This document shows positions 31,327 to 39,954 of a stretch of DNA of 64,000 nucleotides, piece by piece. Position 1 is the first letter of the stretch. Each line of letters starts with the position of its first letter. The translations under genes were made by a program, and so were the position numbers. The stretch is from Candidatus Manganitrophus noduliformans (GTDB lineage: Bacteria > Nitrospirota > Nitrospiria > SBBL01 > Manganitrophaceae), in NCBI RefSeq assembly GCF_012184425.1, contig NZ_VTOW01000005.1:267921-331920 (forward strand), read 5' to 3'. Under the pieces are notes generated by a model. The model had not been told where the DNA came from. It did not search any database and saw only the letters and a list, made by a program, of their open reading frames with translations.

Positions 31327-32042
31327 CAGCGAAGCTCCCCCGGGGTGAGTTTGCGCGCGTTTTTCTCGATCGACGCGATCTGGCCGTCGGCGAGATGCAT
31401 CACCCGGTCGGCCATCCCGGCGATCGCGGCGTTGTGGGTGATCACGACGGCGGTCGTTCCGAATTCCTGATTGATCCGCGCGATCACCTCCAGCACGACC
31501 TTCCCGGTTTCATAATCGAGCGCCCCCGTCGGCTCGTCGCAGAGAAGGACTTCCGGGCGCTTGGCGATGGCGCGGGCGATCGCGACCCGCTGTTGCTCTC
31601 CTCCCGAGAGCTGGGAGGGGAAATGGTCGAGCCGATGCTCCAGCCCCACCCGCCGCAGCGCCTCCTCCGGTTTCAACGGGCGCTCGGCGATTTCGGTCAC
31701 CAAGGTCACGTTCTCCCGCACCGTCAGGCTGGGGATCAGGTTGTAGAACTGGAAGACAAAGCCGACATGCTCCCGGCGATATTGGGTGAGGCCCCGCTCG
31801 TCGGCCCGCCCGAGGTCGTGGTTGCGCCAACGGGCTTCTCCGCTCGTCGGCGTGTCGAGACCGCCGAGAATGTTCAAGAGGGTCGACTTGCCGCTTCCGG
31901 AGGGGCCGAGCAGGACGATGAATTCACCTTCGTAAATATCGAGATCGACCCCGCGAAGCGCATGAACCTCCACCTCACCCATCCGGTAGATTTTTGCGAG
32001 TCCCCGGGCATAAAAAACGGTTGTCTGTGTCAGCTCATTCAA
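31323..32042 (-). CDS. ABC exporter ATPase (LolD/MacB-type)
   Basis: This 239-residue ATPase has Walker [10 protein letters not shown], the Q-loop region [18 protein letters not shown], signature [16 protein letters not shown], Walker [12 protein letters not shown] and the switch His in VVITHN. The longest frame would start at a TTG at 32135, but that codon lies inside the -35 of the palindrome-type promoter. The TTG at 32042, preceded by AGGAACGCCA, gives the normal family length and is preferred. There is no ATG before the domain. It is the first gene of the exporter operon. Confidence 0.9.
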   Translation of the reverse strand: MNELTQTTVFYARGLAKIYRMGEVEVHALRGVDLDIYEGEFIVLLGPSGSGKSTLLNILGGLDTPTSGEARWRNHDLGRADERGLTQYRREHVGFVFQFYNLIPSLTVRENVTLVTEIAERPLKPEEALRRVGLEHRLDHFPSQLSGGEQQRVAIARAIAKRPEVLLCDEPTGALDYETGKVVLEVIARINQEFGTTAVVITHNAAIAGMADRVMHLADGQIASIEKNARKLTPGELRW

Positions 32043-32106
32043 TGGCGTTCCTAATGGAGGGACCGAGGCCGCCGCGCGGACGGCGGAAAATGGCCTTGTC
32101 GATTCT

Positions 32107-32151
32107 ATTTTGAGGGAGGACTGAAATAGGGGCAATCCCCCGAAGGGGGTG
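32107..32151 (-). promoter_or_regulatory. Palindrome-type promoter of the ABC exporter operon
   Basis: On the minus strand ACCCCC-TTC-GGGGG is followed by ATTGCCC; -35 TTGCCC (32130-32135), 17 bp, -10 CAAAAT (32107-32112). The leader to the TTG at 32042 is about 58 bases. Confidence 0.7.
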
Positions 32152-32207
32152 TTCGATGCGCCGATGGGATTAGAGAGAATTCGTTGATAGGAGGTTTATC
32201 GCTTCGG

Positions 32208-34670
32208 CTAAAGTTTTTCCCGAGAACCTTTGAATTCTCCGTTCGTTTCGACAAAAAGAGGGGGTGTTGGAAGATCCGCCGGGTGTTCCCTGCCGGCGAT
32301 GATACGCATTCTCTCCTCCATCTCATGCAGACGCTTCATCACCGCCGCATTTAGCGTCCCCTCCGGATAGGTTCCGTCCGGCTGCAGGGTCCCGGCCGGT
32401 TGTCCCGTCAGAATTTCGATCGCCTCATCGACGTTCGAAACCGCATAGATATGAAACCGTCCGGCCGCGGCCGCTTCGACCACTTCCTCTTTGAGCATCA
32501 AATGTTTTATATTTTGTCGCGGGATGATCACCCCTTGCTCCCCCGTCAGGCCCAAGATCGTGCAGGTGTCGTAGAAGCCTTCGATCTTTTCATTCACCCC
32601 GCCGATCGCCTGGATCTCTCCGCGCTGGTTCATCGAGCCGGTCATCGCGATTCCCTGCCGGAGGGGGATCTCCGTCAGCGCCGAAAGAAGGACGGCCAGC
32701 TCTGCGGCCGAGGCGCTGTCTCCTTCCACTTCAGCATAACTCTGCTCAAAGCAGAGGGTGGCCGAAAGCGAGATCGGGTTGTCGCGACCGTAGCGCCCGC
32801 CGAGGTAGCCGGAGAGGATCATCACCCCTTTGTTGTGTGTCTTCCCGCTCAGATGCGCCTCCCGCTCGATGTTGACGATGCCCGATTCTCCCATGAACAC
32901 CCGGGCGGTGATTCGAGAGGGACGGCCGAATGAGAAATCTCCCAGATCGATCACCGAGAGCCCATTGACTTGACCCACCGCGGTCCCGCCGACATCAATC
33001 ATCAAGGTTCCCTCCGCAATCCACTCTTGGATTTTTTCTTCATAGAGATTGGACCGGTAGGTTTGCTCTTTCACCGCCCTGCGCACGTCGCTGCAAGAGA
33101 CCGTCGCTTTTCCCTCTTTGTGCGCCCAGTGGCTCGCCTCCCGGATCAGGTCGGCGATCGGGCTGAATTGCAGGGAGAGTTTTTTCTGATGTCCGACCAT
33201 TCGGGCGGCCTGCTCCAAGAGGGCGGCGACGGCGGTTCGATCGAGGTGGAGAAGTCCTTCCTTCCGGCAGAGCCATGCGGCGAAGCGGCCATATTGGAGG
33301 GGGGCTTCGTCGGTCCACTCCTGCTCCAGATCAAAATCGACTTTGACCTTAAAGAGCTTCGCGAAGTCTTCATCGAACGTTCGCAACAGGTGGTAGATCA
33401 AAGGGCTTCCCACCAGAATCACACGGAGACGGACCGGGATCGGGTCGGGCTTGAGCACCGTGGTGGCGCTGATGCCGTAGAGGTCTCCGAGATCTTCGAT
33501 CTTCACCTCCCGGTTTTTGATGGCCCGTTTGAGCGCCTCCCAGGAAAAGGGATTGCGCAGAAGGTCGACAATGTTCAACAGCAGATAGCCGCCGTTGGCC
33601 TGAAGGAGAGAGCCTGCTTTGATGAATGTGAAATGGGTGAAGAGGGTTCCGAAGCGCCCCCTTTTCTCGATCCGGCCGATCAGGTTGTTATAGGTCGGAT
33701 TAACCTCTTCGACCCAGGGGGCTCCTTGGGCGCCGCTGTTATCGACCACCACGTTGACGGCATAGCGGGTCATCAACGCCTGGGCCGGCGCGGCGTCGAT
33801 TCCGGTGAACGGGAGAGGGGTCTCCGGTTGGGGAAGAAAATCGGCGAAGTTCGCCACGATATTTTGCTGCAATGAAGCGATATATTCCGCCACATGGGGG
33901 AGGTCGTGATATTTTTCTTGGAGGCGCTCGAAGGCGTCCTCCGAGGCGTAGCGGACCACCCGGCGATTGAGCTCATCCAGCTTCCGGTTCACCTCTTCCC
34001 GAATCACACGGACTTGTTGGACGAAGCGGTGGACCCGCTCATGAACCTCCTTCTCCTTTTTCTCGATTTCCACGCGGGTCTCGGGGTCTAAATTTTTGAT
34101 CTCCTCCGGCTCCAACGGTTTTCCTTTGAGGAGGGGGGTCATCATCACCCCCAGAACCGAGAAGTTGATTGCAAAACCTTCTTCTTCGGCCTGTCTGTTC
34201 AACTCCTCCGCCGCCTTCGAAAACGCTTCCTCGATCAGGCGGCGCTGATCTTCATACTCTTTGCTTTGGAACGCCTTCTGAAACGCTCCTTTCAGAACGC
34301 CGATCAGTTGGTCGACATCTCTCTGAAAGAGTCGTCCCCGGCCGGCGGGGAGGTTCAGCGCCTTTGGGCGATCTGGGTCGTGGAAGTTGTTGACGAAACA
34401 CCAATCGTCGGGGGTCGGCTGCGTCATTGCCAGGCGAGCGATCATCGACTTGATGATCGTGCTCTTCCCCGTTCCGGGCGTTCCCGAGAGATAGATATTG
34501 TAACCCTGATCCTGAATGGAGAGACCAAAGTCGATCGCCCTGAGGGCGCGCTTCTGGCCGATAATGGTCTCCTCGGGAGGAAGCTCCTCCGTGGTTTCGA
34601 AAGGAATTTGCAGGGGGTCAAAACGATGCGTGAGCTCTTTCTCCGCCACCTTCCAGCGATGATCAGCCAT
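32208..34670 (-). CDS. Lon-like ATP-dependent protease (LonB-type)
   Basis: This 820-residue cytoplasmic protease has an N-terminal region RFDPLQIPFETTEELPPEETIIGQKRA, then Walker A GTPGTGKST (about residues 50-58), a long helical insertion (about 130-260) and a Lon protease domain at about 560-770. The Ser-Lys dyad is in EGDSASAAE (near residue 650) and GGVNEKIEGF (near residue 695). It belongs to the AAA_32/LonB-like group rather than classical LonA. The ATG at 34670 is preceded by GGGAGGGTGAATCC; the longer frame would start inside the promoter. It is divergent from ftsH and shares a bidirectional palindrome with it. Confidence 0.88.
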   Translation of the reverse strand: MADHRWKVAEKELTHRFDPLQIPFETTEELPPEETIIGQKRALRAIDFGLSIQDQGYNIYLSGTPGTGKSTIIKSMIARLAMTQPTPDDWCFVNNFHDPDRPKALNLPAGRGRLFQRDVDQLIGVLKGAFQKAFQSKEYEDQRRLIEEAFSKAAEELNRQAEEEGFAINFSVLGVMMTPLLKGKPLEPEEIKNLDPETRVEIEKKEKEVHERVHRFVQQVRVIREEVNRKLDELNRRVVRYASEDAFERLQEKYHDLPHVAEYIASLQQNIVANFADFLPQPETPLPFTGIDAAPAQALMTRYAVNVVVDNSGAQGAPWVEEVNPTYNNLIGRIEKRGRFGTLFTHFTFIKAGSLLQANGGYLLLNIVDLLRNPFSWEALKRAIKNREVKIEDLGDLYGISATTVLKPDPIPVRLRVILVGSPLIYHLLRTFDEDFAKLFKVKVDFDLEQEWTDEAPLQYGRFAAWLCRKEGLLHLDRTAVAALLEQAARMVGHQKKLSLQFSPIADLIREASHWAHKEGKATVSCSDVRRAVKEQTYRSNLYEEKIQEWIAEGTLMIDVGGTAVGQVNGLSVIDLGDFSFGRPSRITARVFMGESGIVNIEREAHLSGKTHNKGVMILSGYLGGRYGRDNPISLSATLCFEQSYAEVEGDSASAAELAVLLSALTEIPLRQGIAMTGSMNQRGEIQAIGGVNEKIEGFYDTCTILGLTGEQGVIIPRQNIKHLMLKEEVVEAAAAGRFHIYAVSNVDEAIEILTGQPAGTLQPDGTYPEGTLNAAVMKRLHEMEERMRIIAGREHPADLPTPPLFVETNGEFKGSREKL

Positions 34671-34739
34671 GGATTCACCCTCCCGTTCGATCACATTCGC
34701 ATCTATCCCGCACAACATTAAACACGCCACGCTAGTATC

Positions 34740-34785
34740 AATATGAAGAGATGAGGGGAAGATCACAATACCCCCTTTGGGGGGT
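34740..34785 (-). promoter_or_regulatory. Palindrome-type promoter of the Lon-like gene
   Basis: Read leftward from the shared palindrome: GGGGG-TA, -35 TTGTGA (34763-34768), exactly 17 bp, -10 CATATT (34740-34745). The -10 is weaker than in the other copies. Confidence 0.55.
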
Positions 34786-34814
34786 TGCTCCTTTCTCGGG
34801 TTCTGCGTGAGAAT
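34770..34814 (+). promoter_or_regulatory. Palindrome-type promoter of ftsH
   Basis: ACCCCC-TTT-GGGGGG is followed by -35 TTGCTC (34785-34790), a 17-bp spacer and TGAGAA (34808-34813), or GAGAAT at 18 bp. The palindrome also serves the Lon-like gene in the other direction. Confidence 0.6.
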
Positions 34815-34832
34815 GAGACAGAAATTCCGATC

Positions 34833-34848
34833 ATCTCAACGTTGAGAT
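34833..34848 (+). promoter_or_regulatory. Perfect 16-bp palindrome in the ftsH leader
   Basis: ATCTCAACGTTGAGAT is fully self-complementary and lies 11 bases before the ftsH ATG. It may be an operator or a short mRNA hairpin near the ribosome site AAGG. Confidence 0.4.
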
Positions 34849-34858
34849 AAGGCAGCCG

Positions 34859-36787
34859 ATGTCGATGGAAAGCAAACAGCAGACCTTCTCATTCTGGTAT
34901 TTCATCATCGCCATGATTGCCCTTTTGGCGGTGGAGAGCTATTTCGTTTCACCCCACGCGGAGACCCTTTCCTACAGCGAATTCAAGGTCCTTCTGAAAG
35001 CGGGGAAAGTGTCGAACCTGACACTGGGTGAACGCGACATTTCCGGTCAGTTTCATTCGGAGGGGGTGCAAGGGCTTTTCCCCGAAGAGAGGGGAAAGGA
35101 GCTGGAAGAGCTCGAAGGGAGCGAACATCGTTTTATAACGACACGCGTTGACGATCCGTCTTTGATCGAGGAGCTGGACCGGATGAAGGTGCAATACGCC
35201 GGCAAGGTGGAGACGACCTGGATCGTGACCCTTCTCTCCTGGATCATCCCGGCCTTGCTTTTCTTCGGTCTCTGGGCGTTTTTCTTCCGAAGGATGGGAG
35301 CCGCCGGCGGGATGATGGAGATCGGCAAGAGCAAGGCGAAGGTCTACATGGAAAAGGAGACAAAAGTCACCTTCGACGATGTCGCCGGCATCGACGAGGC
35401 CAAAGCGGAGCTAATGGAAGTCGTTGAATTTCTCAGAAGCCCCGAAAAGTATCGCCGGTTGGGTGGGAAGATCCCGAAGGGGGTGCTGATCGTCGGGGCC
35501 CCCGGCACCGGCAAGACGCTGCTCGCCAAAGCGGTGGCGGGGGAGGCGAAGGTCCCTTTTTTCTCGATGAGCGGGTCGGAGTTCGTCGAGATGTTCGTCG
35601 GGGTCGGCGCCGCGCGGGTGCGCGATCTCTTCGCCCAGGCGCAGGAGAAGGCCCCCTGCATCATCTTCATCGACGAGCTCGATGCCTTGGGCAAGGCCCG
35701 CGGGATCAGCCCGATGATCAGCCATGACGAACGGGAGCAGACCCTCAACCAGCTTCTGGTGGAGATGGACGGCTTCGACACCGCCAAAGGGGTCATTATC
35801 ATGGCGGCGACGAACCGGCCGGAGATTCTCGACCCTGCGCTGCTTCGTCCGGGACGGTTCGACCGGCATGTCGCCCTCGACCGGCCCGATCTCAACGGCC
35901 GGGAGAAGATCCTCAACGTCCATGCGAAGCAGATCACCCTGGCGCCGGAGGTTGATCTTCGCGCCATCGCCGCCAAAGTCCCCGGATTCGTCGGGGCCGA
36001 TCTGGCGAACCTGGTCAACGAGGCGGCGCTGCTGGCGGCCCGGAAGGGAAAAGAAGCGGTGGAGACGGCCGACTTTGACGAAGCGATCGACCGGATCGTC
36101 GCCGGCCTTGAGAAGAAAAACCGGGTGATGAATGCGAAGGAGAAAGAGACGGTCGCCTACCATGAGGCCGGGCACGCTTTGATCGCAGAGTGCCGTCCCC
36201 ATGCCGATCGGGTTTCCAAGATCTCGATCATTCCGCGGGGGGTGGCCGCCCTCGGGTATACGCAGCAGCAGCCGACCGAAGACCGGTATCTGCTCAAGAA
36301 AACCGAACTGCTCGATCGGCTCGATGTGCTTCTCGGGGGACGGGTGGCGGAGGAGATCATCTTCGGCGATATCTCGACCGGGGCGCAGGATGACCTGCAG
36401 CGGGCGACCGATCTGGCCCGTCACATGGTCACCCGGTTCGGAATGAGCGAACGGCTCGGCCTGGCCGCTTTTGCGTCGCCCGCCGGAAATTCTTTTCTCC
36501 GCCTTCCAACCTTTTCGGAGGGGAGAGAATACAGCGAGCGGACCGCCCAGGCGATCGACGAAGAGATCGGAAGGCTCCTGGAGGAGGCGCATGCCAGGGT
36601 CAAAGAAACGCTCGTCATGCAGCGGGGGAAGCTTGAAGCGTTGGCGAAACTTCTCCTTGAAAAGGAGGTCATCGATCGACCGACCCTGGAACAGGCGCTC
36701 GAGATCGGGGAAGAAACGGTCGGCGCGGCGGTGACGGAGGGCAGGCCATCCAACGAAGAGGGAGGGAATCATCATGCCGCTTTATGA
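34859..36787 (+). CDS. ftsH: ATP-dependent zinc metalloprotease FtsH
   Basis: This 642-residue membrane protease has TM1 at about residues 12-30, a periplasmic domain, and TM2 at about 120-143. The AAA domain has Walker A GAPGTGKT (213-220), Walker [12 protein letters not shown], and second region of homology [19 protein letters not shown]. The M41 zinc site is HEAGH at about 435, with the third ligand in the downstream DLQRATDLA region. It degrades misfolded and regulatory membrane or cytosolic proteins. Its last 14 bases overlap the FmdB-like gene. A Met two codons later is an alternative start. Confidence 0.96.
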   Translation: MSMESKQQTFSFWYFIIAMIALLAVESYFVSPHAETLSYSEFKVLLKAGKVSNLTLGERDISGQFHSEGVQGLFPEERGKELEELEGSEHRFITTRVDDPSLIEELDRMKVQYAGKVETTWIVTLLSWIIPALLFFGLWAFFFRRMGAAGGMMEIGKSKAKVYMEKETKVTFDDVAGIDEAKAELMEVVEFLRSPEKYRRLGGKIPKGVLIVGAPGTGKTLLAKAVAGEAKVPFFSMSGSEFVEMFVGVGAARVRDLFAQAQEKAPCIIFIDELDALGKARGISPMISHDEREQTLNQLLVEMDGFDTAKGVIIMAATNRPEILDPALLRPGRFDRHVALDRPDLNGREKILNVHAKQITLAPEVDLRAIAAKVPGFVGADLANLVNEAALLAARKGKEAVETADFDEAIDRIVAGLEKKNRVMNAKEKETVAYHEAGHALIAECRPHADRVSKISIIPRGVAALGYTQQQPTEDRYLLKKTELLDRLDVLLGGRVAEEIIFGDISTGAQDDLQRATDLARHMVTRFGMSERLGLAAFASPAGNSFLRLPTFSEGREYSERTAQAIDEEIGRLLEEAHARVKETLVMQRGKLEALAKLLLEKEVIDRPTLEQALEIGEETVGAAVTEGRPSNEEGGNHHAAL

Positions 36788-36944
36788 ATACAAATGTCTT
36801 AACTGCGATAAGGAGTTCATAGTCGCCCTTACCCTTTCGGAAAGGCAGCGGGGCGTGATCGTCCAGTGTCCCGGCTGCGACAGCAAGAAGGTGAGGCAGA
36901 TGATCAGCCCCTTTATCGCGAAGACCGCCAGCAAGACGGCTTAA
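36774..36944 (+). CDS. FmdB-family zinc-ribbon protein
   Basis: This 56-residue protein has the opening [15 protein letters not shown] and a second knuckle CPGCDSKKVRQMIS, the pattern of FmdB/CxxC_CXXC_SSSS regulators. The ATG lies inside the last codons of ftsH (14-base overlap), preceded by AGGGAGGG, so the two are translationally coupled. Members are thought to be small regulatory zinc proteins; the exact role is not known. It is short and easily missed. Confidence 0.8.
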   Translation: MPLYEYKCLNCDKEFIVALTLSERQRGVIVQCPGCDSKKVRQMISPFIAKTASKTA

Positions 36945-37002
36945 GAGGAAAAGGGTGTCCCTGTCCACCTTTACGGAGGTGGCATTATCCAAGGAGGATC
37001 AT

Positions 37003-37566
37003 ATGAAGCTGACTCCGAACACAAAATGGGACGGGTTAAAAAAGTGGTTTTTTAATCTGTTCGAGAAGGAAAAATACCCCGCCGTGATGGTACGCGTTGA
37101 GGCGTTCTTACGCGAGAACGAAATCCCATACCGAATTCTGCAACATCCGGAGGCATCGAGCGCTTCGGAACTGGCCGAGTCGCTCCATGTTTCCGGAAAA
37201 CGGGTGGCGAAAGTGGTCATTGTCCGCGCCAAGGGGCGTTACGCGATGGTGGTATTGCCTTCGCATCTGCAGATCAATCTTCAACGTTTGGCGCGTTTGC
37301 TGAAGGTAAATCATCTGCGTCTGGCCGCCGAAGGGGAGTTAAAAGCGCTCTTCCCGGACTGCGAGGTCGGGGCGATGCCCCCTTTCGGCAATTTGTACGG
37401 GATTCCCGTCTATGTCGACGTCTCGATGAGGCTCGATCCCCTTTTTGTTTTTGCGGTCGGGACGCGCCATGACGCCATCGAAATCTTCTATCGGGATTTC
37501 GAGAAATCGGTCAAGCCGAAGGTTGGAATTTTCGCGGCGGTTCCGATCGAGCGGCTTGCGGTTTGA
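37003..37566 (+). CDS. YbaK/ProX-type aminoacyl-tRNA deacylase-like protein
   Basis: This 187-residue protein contains a YbaK/prolyl-tRNA-editing domain at about residues 30-165. The stretch IPYRILQHPEASSASELAESLHVSGKRVAKVVIVRAKGRYAMVVLPSHLQINLQRLARLL is diagnostic, followed by GAMPPFGNLYGIPVYVDVSM (family GxxxPFG). The ATG at 37003 follows AAGGAGGATCAT, an excellent ribosome site; the longer frame start is rejected. The N-terminal 25 residues (basic, aromatic) are extra to the family. In this island it may limit mistranslation under stress. Confidence 0.88.
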   Translation: MKLTPNTKWDGLKKWFFNLFEKEKYPAVMVRVEAFLRENEIPYRILQHPEASSASELAESLHVSGKRVAKVVIVRAKGRYAMVVLPSHLQINLQRLARLLKVNHLRLAAEGELKALFPDCEVGAMPPFGNLYGIPVYVDVSMRLDPLFVFAVGTRHDAIEIFYRDFEKSVKPKVGIFAAVPIERLAV

Positions 37567-37586
37567 TCGTCTCACAGGAGAAAAGA

Positions 37587-38099
37587 ATGAAGCAAAACAA
37601 AAGAGGGAAGAGCGACGTCTCCCGGATTTTGGTCCCGACCGATTTCTCCGAGTGCTCATCCGATGCGCTTGATTATGCAATGGCCCTGGCCAAGCCGCTT
37701 AACGCGGAACTTATTTTGGCCCATGTGATCGAGCCGTTCCCGTATACGGCGGTGAATGCGATCGCTTTCATCAATTATGAGGAGCGCCTGATTCCTGAAG
37801 CCCGGTCGCTGCTCGATGAGCTGTCGAAGCGGCCTCTCAGAGAAAAGCTTTCGGTGGAAACACACCTGAGCACCGGGATCGCTTCTCGGGAGATCATCAG
37901 ACTGGCTGAACGTGAAGAGGCCGACCTGATCGTGATGGGAACCCACGGCCGCACCGGAATCGATCATCTCTTCACCGGAAGCGTCGCGGAAAAGGTGGTC
38001 CGTCTTTCGCCCTGTCCCGTCCTGACCGTTCACTTCCGGTCGTCGGGCTCCAAGCGAAAGACGGCCGCACCGAAACGAAAGAGCGCAACGAAGTTATAA
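37587..38099 (+). CDS. Universal stress protein (UspA family)
   Basis: This 170-residue protein has one Usp domain: RILVPTDFSECSSDALDYAMALAKPLNAELILAHVIEP at the start and the nucleotide-binding loop GTHGRTGIDHLFTGSVAEKVV (G-2x-G-9x-G-S) near residue 125. The last 20 residues form a Lys-rich tail (SKRKTAAPKRKSATKL) not found in most family members. CAGGAGAAAAGA precedes the ATG. It probably binds ATP and works as a stress-survival factor. It is part of the ftsH-fmdB-ybaK run. Confidence 0.92.
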   Translation: MKQNKRGKSDVSRILVPTDFSECSSDALDYAMALAKPLNAELILAHVIEPFPYTAVNAIAFINYEERLIPEARSLLDELSKRPLREKLSVETHLSTGIASREIIRLAEREEADLIVMGTHGRTGIDHLFTGSVAEKVVRLSPCPVLTVHFRSSGSKRKTAAPKRKSATKL

Positions 38100-38131
38100 A
38101 TCGCCCCCTGCGAAAGCAATGGGTTATCTTG

Positions 38132-38743
38132 ATGAAAAAAAGCGATCGTTTCATCCTGAAATTTTCGAAACGCCGGCTGGCGATGACGGCCGGGGCGCTC
38201 TTTGCCGTTTTTGTATTGTCGGAGGCGCTCCCCCAGGAGCGCGACCCGATCACCGGCCGAGACTATACGGGGGTTTGCGCCAGCTGCCATGGATCGAAGG
38301 GGATCAGCACCAACCCGATGGTTCCCAGTTTGGCGGGTCAAGACCGCTCCTATCTGATCGGGCAGCTTCAGGCCTTGCGGGATAAGCGCCGTCGGCATGC
38401 GGCGATGGAAGGAATCATCGCGGAGATGGCCGACGGAGACATCGCGTATATGGCGACTTACTATTCGAAACGGATTCCGATGACCGGCAAGAAGCAGCTT
38501 ATTTTTAAAAAGCGGGAGAAAGGGGAGCCCTTTTACAAGAAATGCCGGGGGTGCCATGGCGATCGCGCCGAAGGTCGTGACGGGATTCCTCGCCTGGCCG
38601 GTCAGCAAGCGGTTTATCTTGAAAAGACGCTGTTGGCCTATCGGGCAGGAGAGCGGTCAGCAGCCGGAATGAATGAGTCGGTTTTTGCCCTAAGCCCTGA
38701 AGAGATCAAATCGCTCTCACGCTTTCTTTCAACCCTGAGATAA
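38132..38743 (+). CDS. Di-heme cytochrome c (c4-like)
   Basis: This 203-residue periplasmic electron carrier has a basic N terminus and a hydrophobic signal sequence at about residues 17-32. Two heme c sites follow: CASCH (49-53) and CRGCH (about residue 137-141). The two domains are similar (PSLAGQDRSYLIGQLQALRDKRR and PRLAGQQAVYLEKTLLAYRAGER), the hallmark of cytochrome c4. The start at 38132 is the ATG following a TTG. It would shuttle electrons to a terminal oxidase or peroxidase, none of which is adjacent. Confidence 0.9.
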   Translation: MKKSDRFILKFSKRRLAMTAGALFAVFVLSEALPQERDPITGRDYTGVCASCHGSKGISTNPMVPSLAGQDRSYLIGQLQALRDKRRRHAAMEGIIAEMADGDIAYMATYYSKRIPMTGKKQLIFKKREKGEPFYKKCRGCHGDRAEGRDGIPRLAGQQAVYLEKTLLAYRAGERSAAGMNESVFALSPEEIKSLSRFLSTLR

Positions 38744-38763
38744 AAGGCCGGACTGATCATCAA

Positions 38764-38810
38764 AACACCACGTTCGAGGGATTGAGATGAGGAAGGGATC
38801 TCTGCAAGAT
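38764..38810 (+). promoter_or_regulatory. Palindrome-type promoter of the NTF2-like/HPF operon (degenerate palindrome)
   Basis: AACACC-ACGTTCGA-GGGATTGAGA: -35 TTGAGA (38782-38787), exactly 17 bp, -10 CAAGAT (38805-38810). The start codon of the next gene is about 34 bases beyond the predicted start point. Confidence 0.6.
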
Positions 38811-38850
38811 AGAAACAAGGATACAGTTTTAAACCAAGGAGGGAGCCGTG

Positions 38851-39390
38851 ATGATAAGGCGCAATAATCGATGGATCGGCATGGGTTTGATCCTTATTTT
38901 TCTCGTCGCGGGGTCGGCTTCGGCTTTGGTCGAGATCTCCAAGAAGGCGGAGGTGCGGGCCGATCAGGACGACATCGATGCGATCCTGGATACCTTCGAT
39001 CAGGCGGAGGAGTCACTGCAAGCGGAGAATCTTTCCGTGATCATGTCGGTCTATTCCGACGGCTACCTCAATCGGGGTCTCCGAAAAGAGGAGACCTCTC
39101 GAATCTGGCAGGATATCTTCAAGCGATATGATCGGCTCTCTTCCCGTCATCTCTTTTCTCGGATCGTCGTAGACCCGAACGGCAAGACGGCGAAAGTGAC
39201 CTGCACCGGATCGCTGTTCGGCGTCTCGGTCTTCAAAGGTGGAGCCCGTTCGGAGGCGGTCCAAATCGACACCTGGTTCGAAGCGATCCATCATCTGGCG
39301 TTCGAAGAGGGAGAGTGGCGGATTATCGGCCATGACCCTTCAGAAAAAGAACGGGATCTCTTCGGGTCGGCGATTCACCTATTGTTCTGA
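38851..39390 (+). CDS. Secreted NTF2-like (SnoaL/DUF4440-type) protein
   Basis: This 179-residue protein has a signal peptide (MIRRNNRWIGMGLILIFLVA, probable cleavage near residue 24). The NTF2-like domain has DDIDAILDTFDQAEESLQAENLSVIMSVYSDGYL, then strands RHLFSRIVVDPNGKTAKVTCTGSLFG and DTWFEAIHHLAFEEGEWRIIGHD. This is the cone-like fold of SnoaL/DUF4440 proteins; the ligand is unknown. GGAGGGAGCCGTG precedes the ATG. It is the first gene of a four-gene run with HPF-CSD, PRTase and the BCAM0308-like gene. Confidence 0.7.
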   Translation: MIRRNNRWIGMGLILIFLVAGSASALVEISKKAEVRADQDDIDAILDTFDQAEESLQAENLSVIMSVYSDGYLNRGLRKEETSRIWQDIFKRYDRLSSRHLFSRIVVDPNGKTAKVTCTGSLFGVSVFKGGARSEAVQIDTWFEAIHHLAFEEGEWRIIGHDPSEKERDLFGSAIHLLF

Positions 39391-39403
39391 AAGGAGGGAG
39401 AGA

Positions 39404-39934
39404 ATGCAGCTTCCATTAAAAATCACGGATCGGAGCATGGATCTTTCAGAGGCAGCGAGAGAGGAAATTCGGGAGAAATCGGAGCTGCTCAATAAATATT
39501 ATGACCGGATCATCCGGTGTGAAGTGATTGTTGATGCGCCACATCGTCATCATTCGAAAGGGCTGCTTTATGAGGTGCGGATCAATATTACCGCCCCCGA
39601 CGCGGAAATGATCATCAAACGTGAGACCGATGAAGATATTTATGTCGCCATCCGAGATGCTTTCGATGCGGCGCGACGCCGCTTGGAGGATCTTGCACAG
39701 CGGCAGAGGGGAGACGTCAAGAGACATGAGCCTCCTCCCTATGGTCGGGTTGTTCAGCTTTTTCCCGAAGAAGGGTACGGTTTTCTGGAAACGCCGGACG
39801 GCCGGGAGATCTACTTTCACCGAAACAGCGTATTAAACGGCGGCTTCAAGCAGCTGACGATCGGATCGGAGGTCCGCTTTGCCGAGGAGGAGGGAGAGAA
39901 GGGACCCCAGGCGAGCACCGTGGTAAGCATATAA
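39404..39934 (+). CDS. Ribosome hibernation factor (HPF/RaiA) fused to a cold-shock domain
   Basis: This 176-residue protein has an S30EA/HPF-like fold at residues 1-100 (LPLKITDRSMDLSEAAREEIREKSELLNKYYDRIIRCEVIVDAP; DIYVAIRDAFDAARRRLEDL). A cold-shock domain lies at about 110-176 (GRVVQLFPEEGYGFLETPDGREIYFHRNSVLNGGFKQLTIGSEVRFAEEEGEKGPQASTV), containing the RNP1-like GYGFLE and RNP2-like [19 protein letters not shown] precedes the ATG. The HPF part should bind the 30S decoding region during dormancy, with the CSD adding RNA contact. The PRTase gene follows after 20 bases. Confidence 0.9.
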   Translation: MQLPLKITDRSMDLSEAAREEIREKSELLNKYYDRIIRCEVIVDAPHRHHSKGLLYEVRINITAPDAEMIIKRETDEDIYVAIRDAFDAARRRLEDLAQRQRGDVKRHEPPPYGRVVQLFPEEGYGFLETPDGREIYFHRNSVLNGGFKQLTIGSEVRFAEEEGEKGPQASTVVSI

Positions 39935-39954
39935 AATTCCGGAAGAGGAGAACG

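Noticed and set aside
30091..31470. Large plus-strand open frame opposite the ABC permease
   Set aside because: It lies entirely antisense to a well-supported FtsX permease and ATPase, and its product is His/Arg/Asp-rich with no domain.
32043..32135. N-terminal extension of the ABC ATPase from a TTG at 32135
   Set aside because: The codon lies inside the -35 of the operon promoter. The later TTG with AGGAACG upstream gives the family length.
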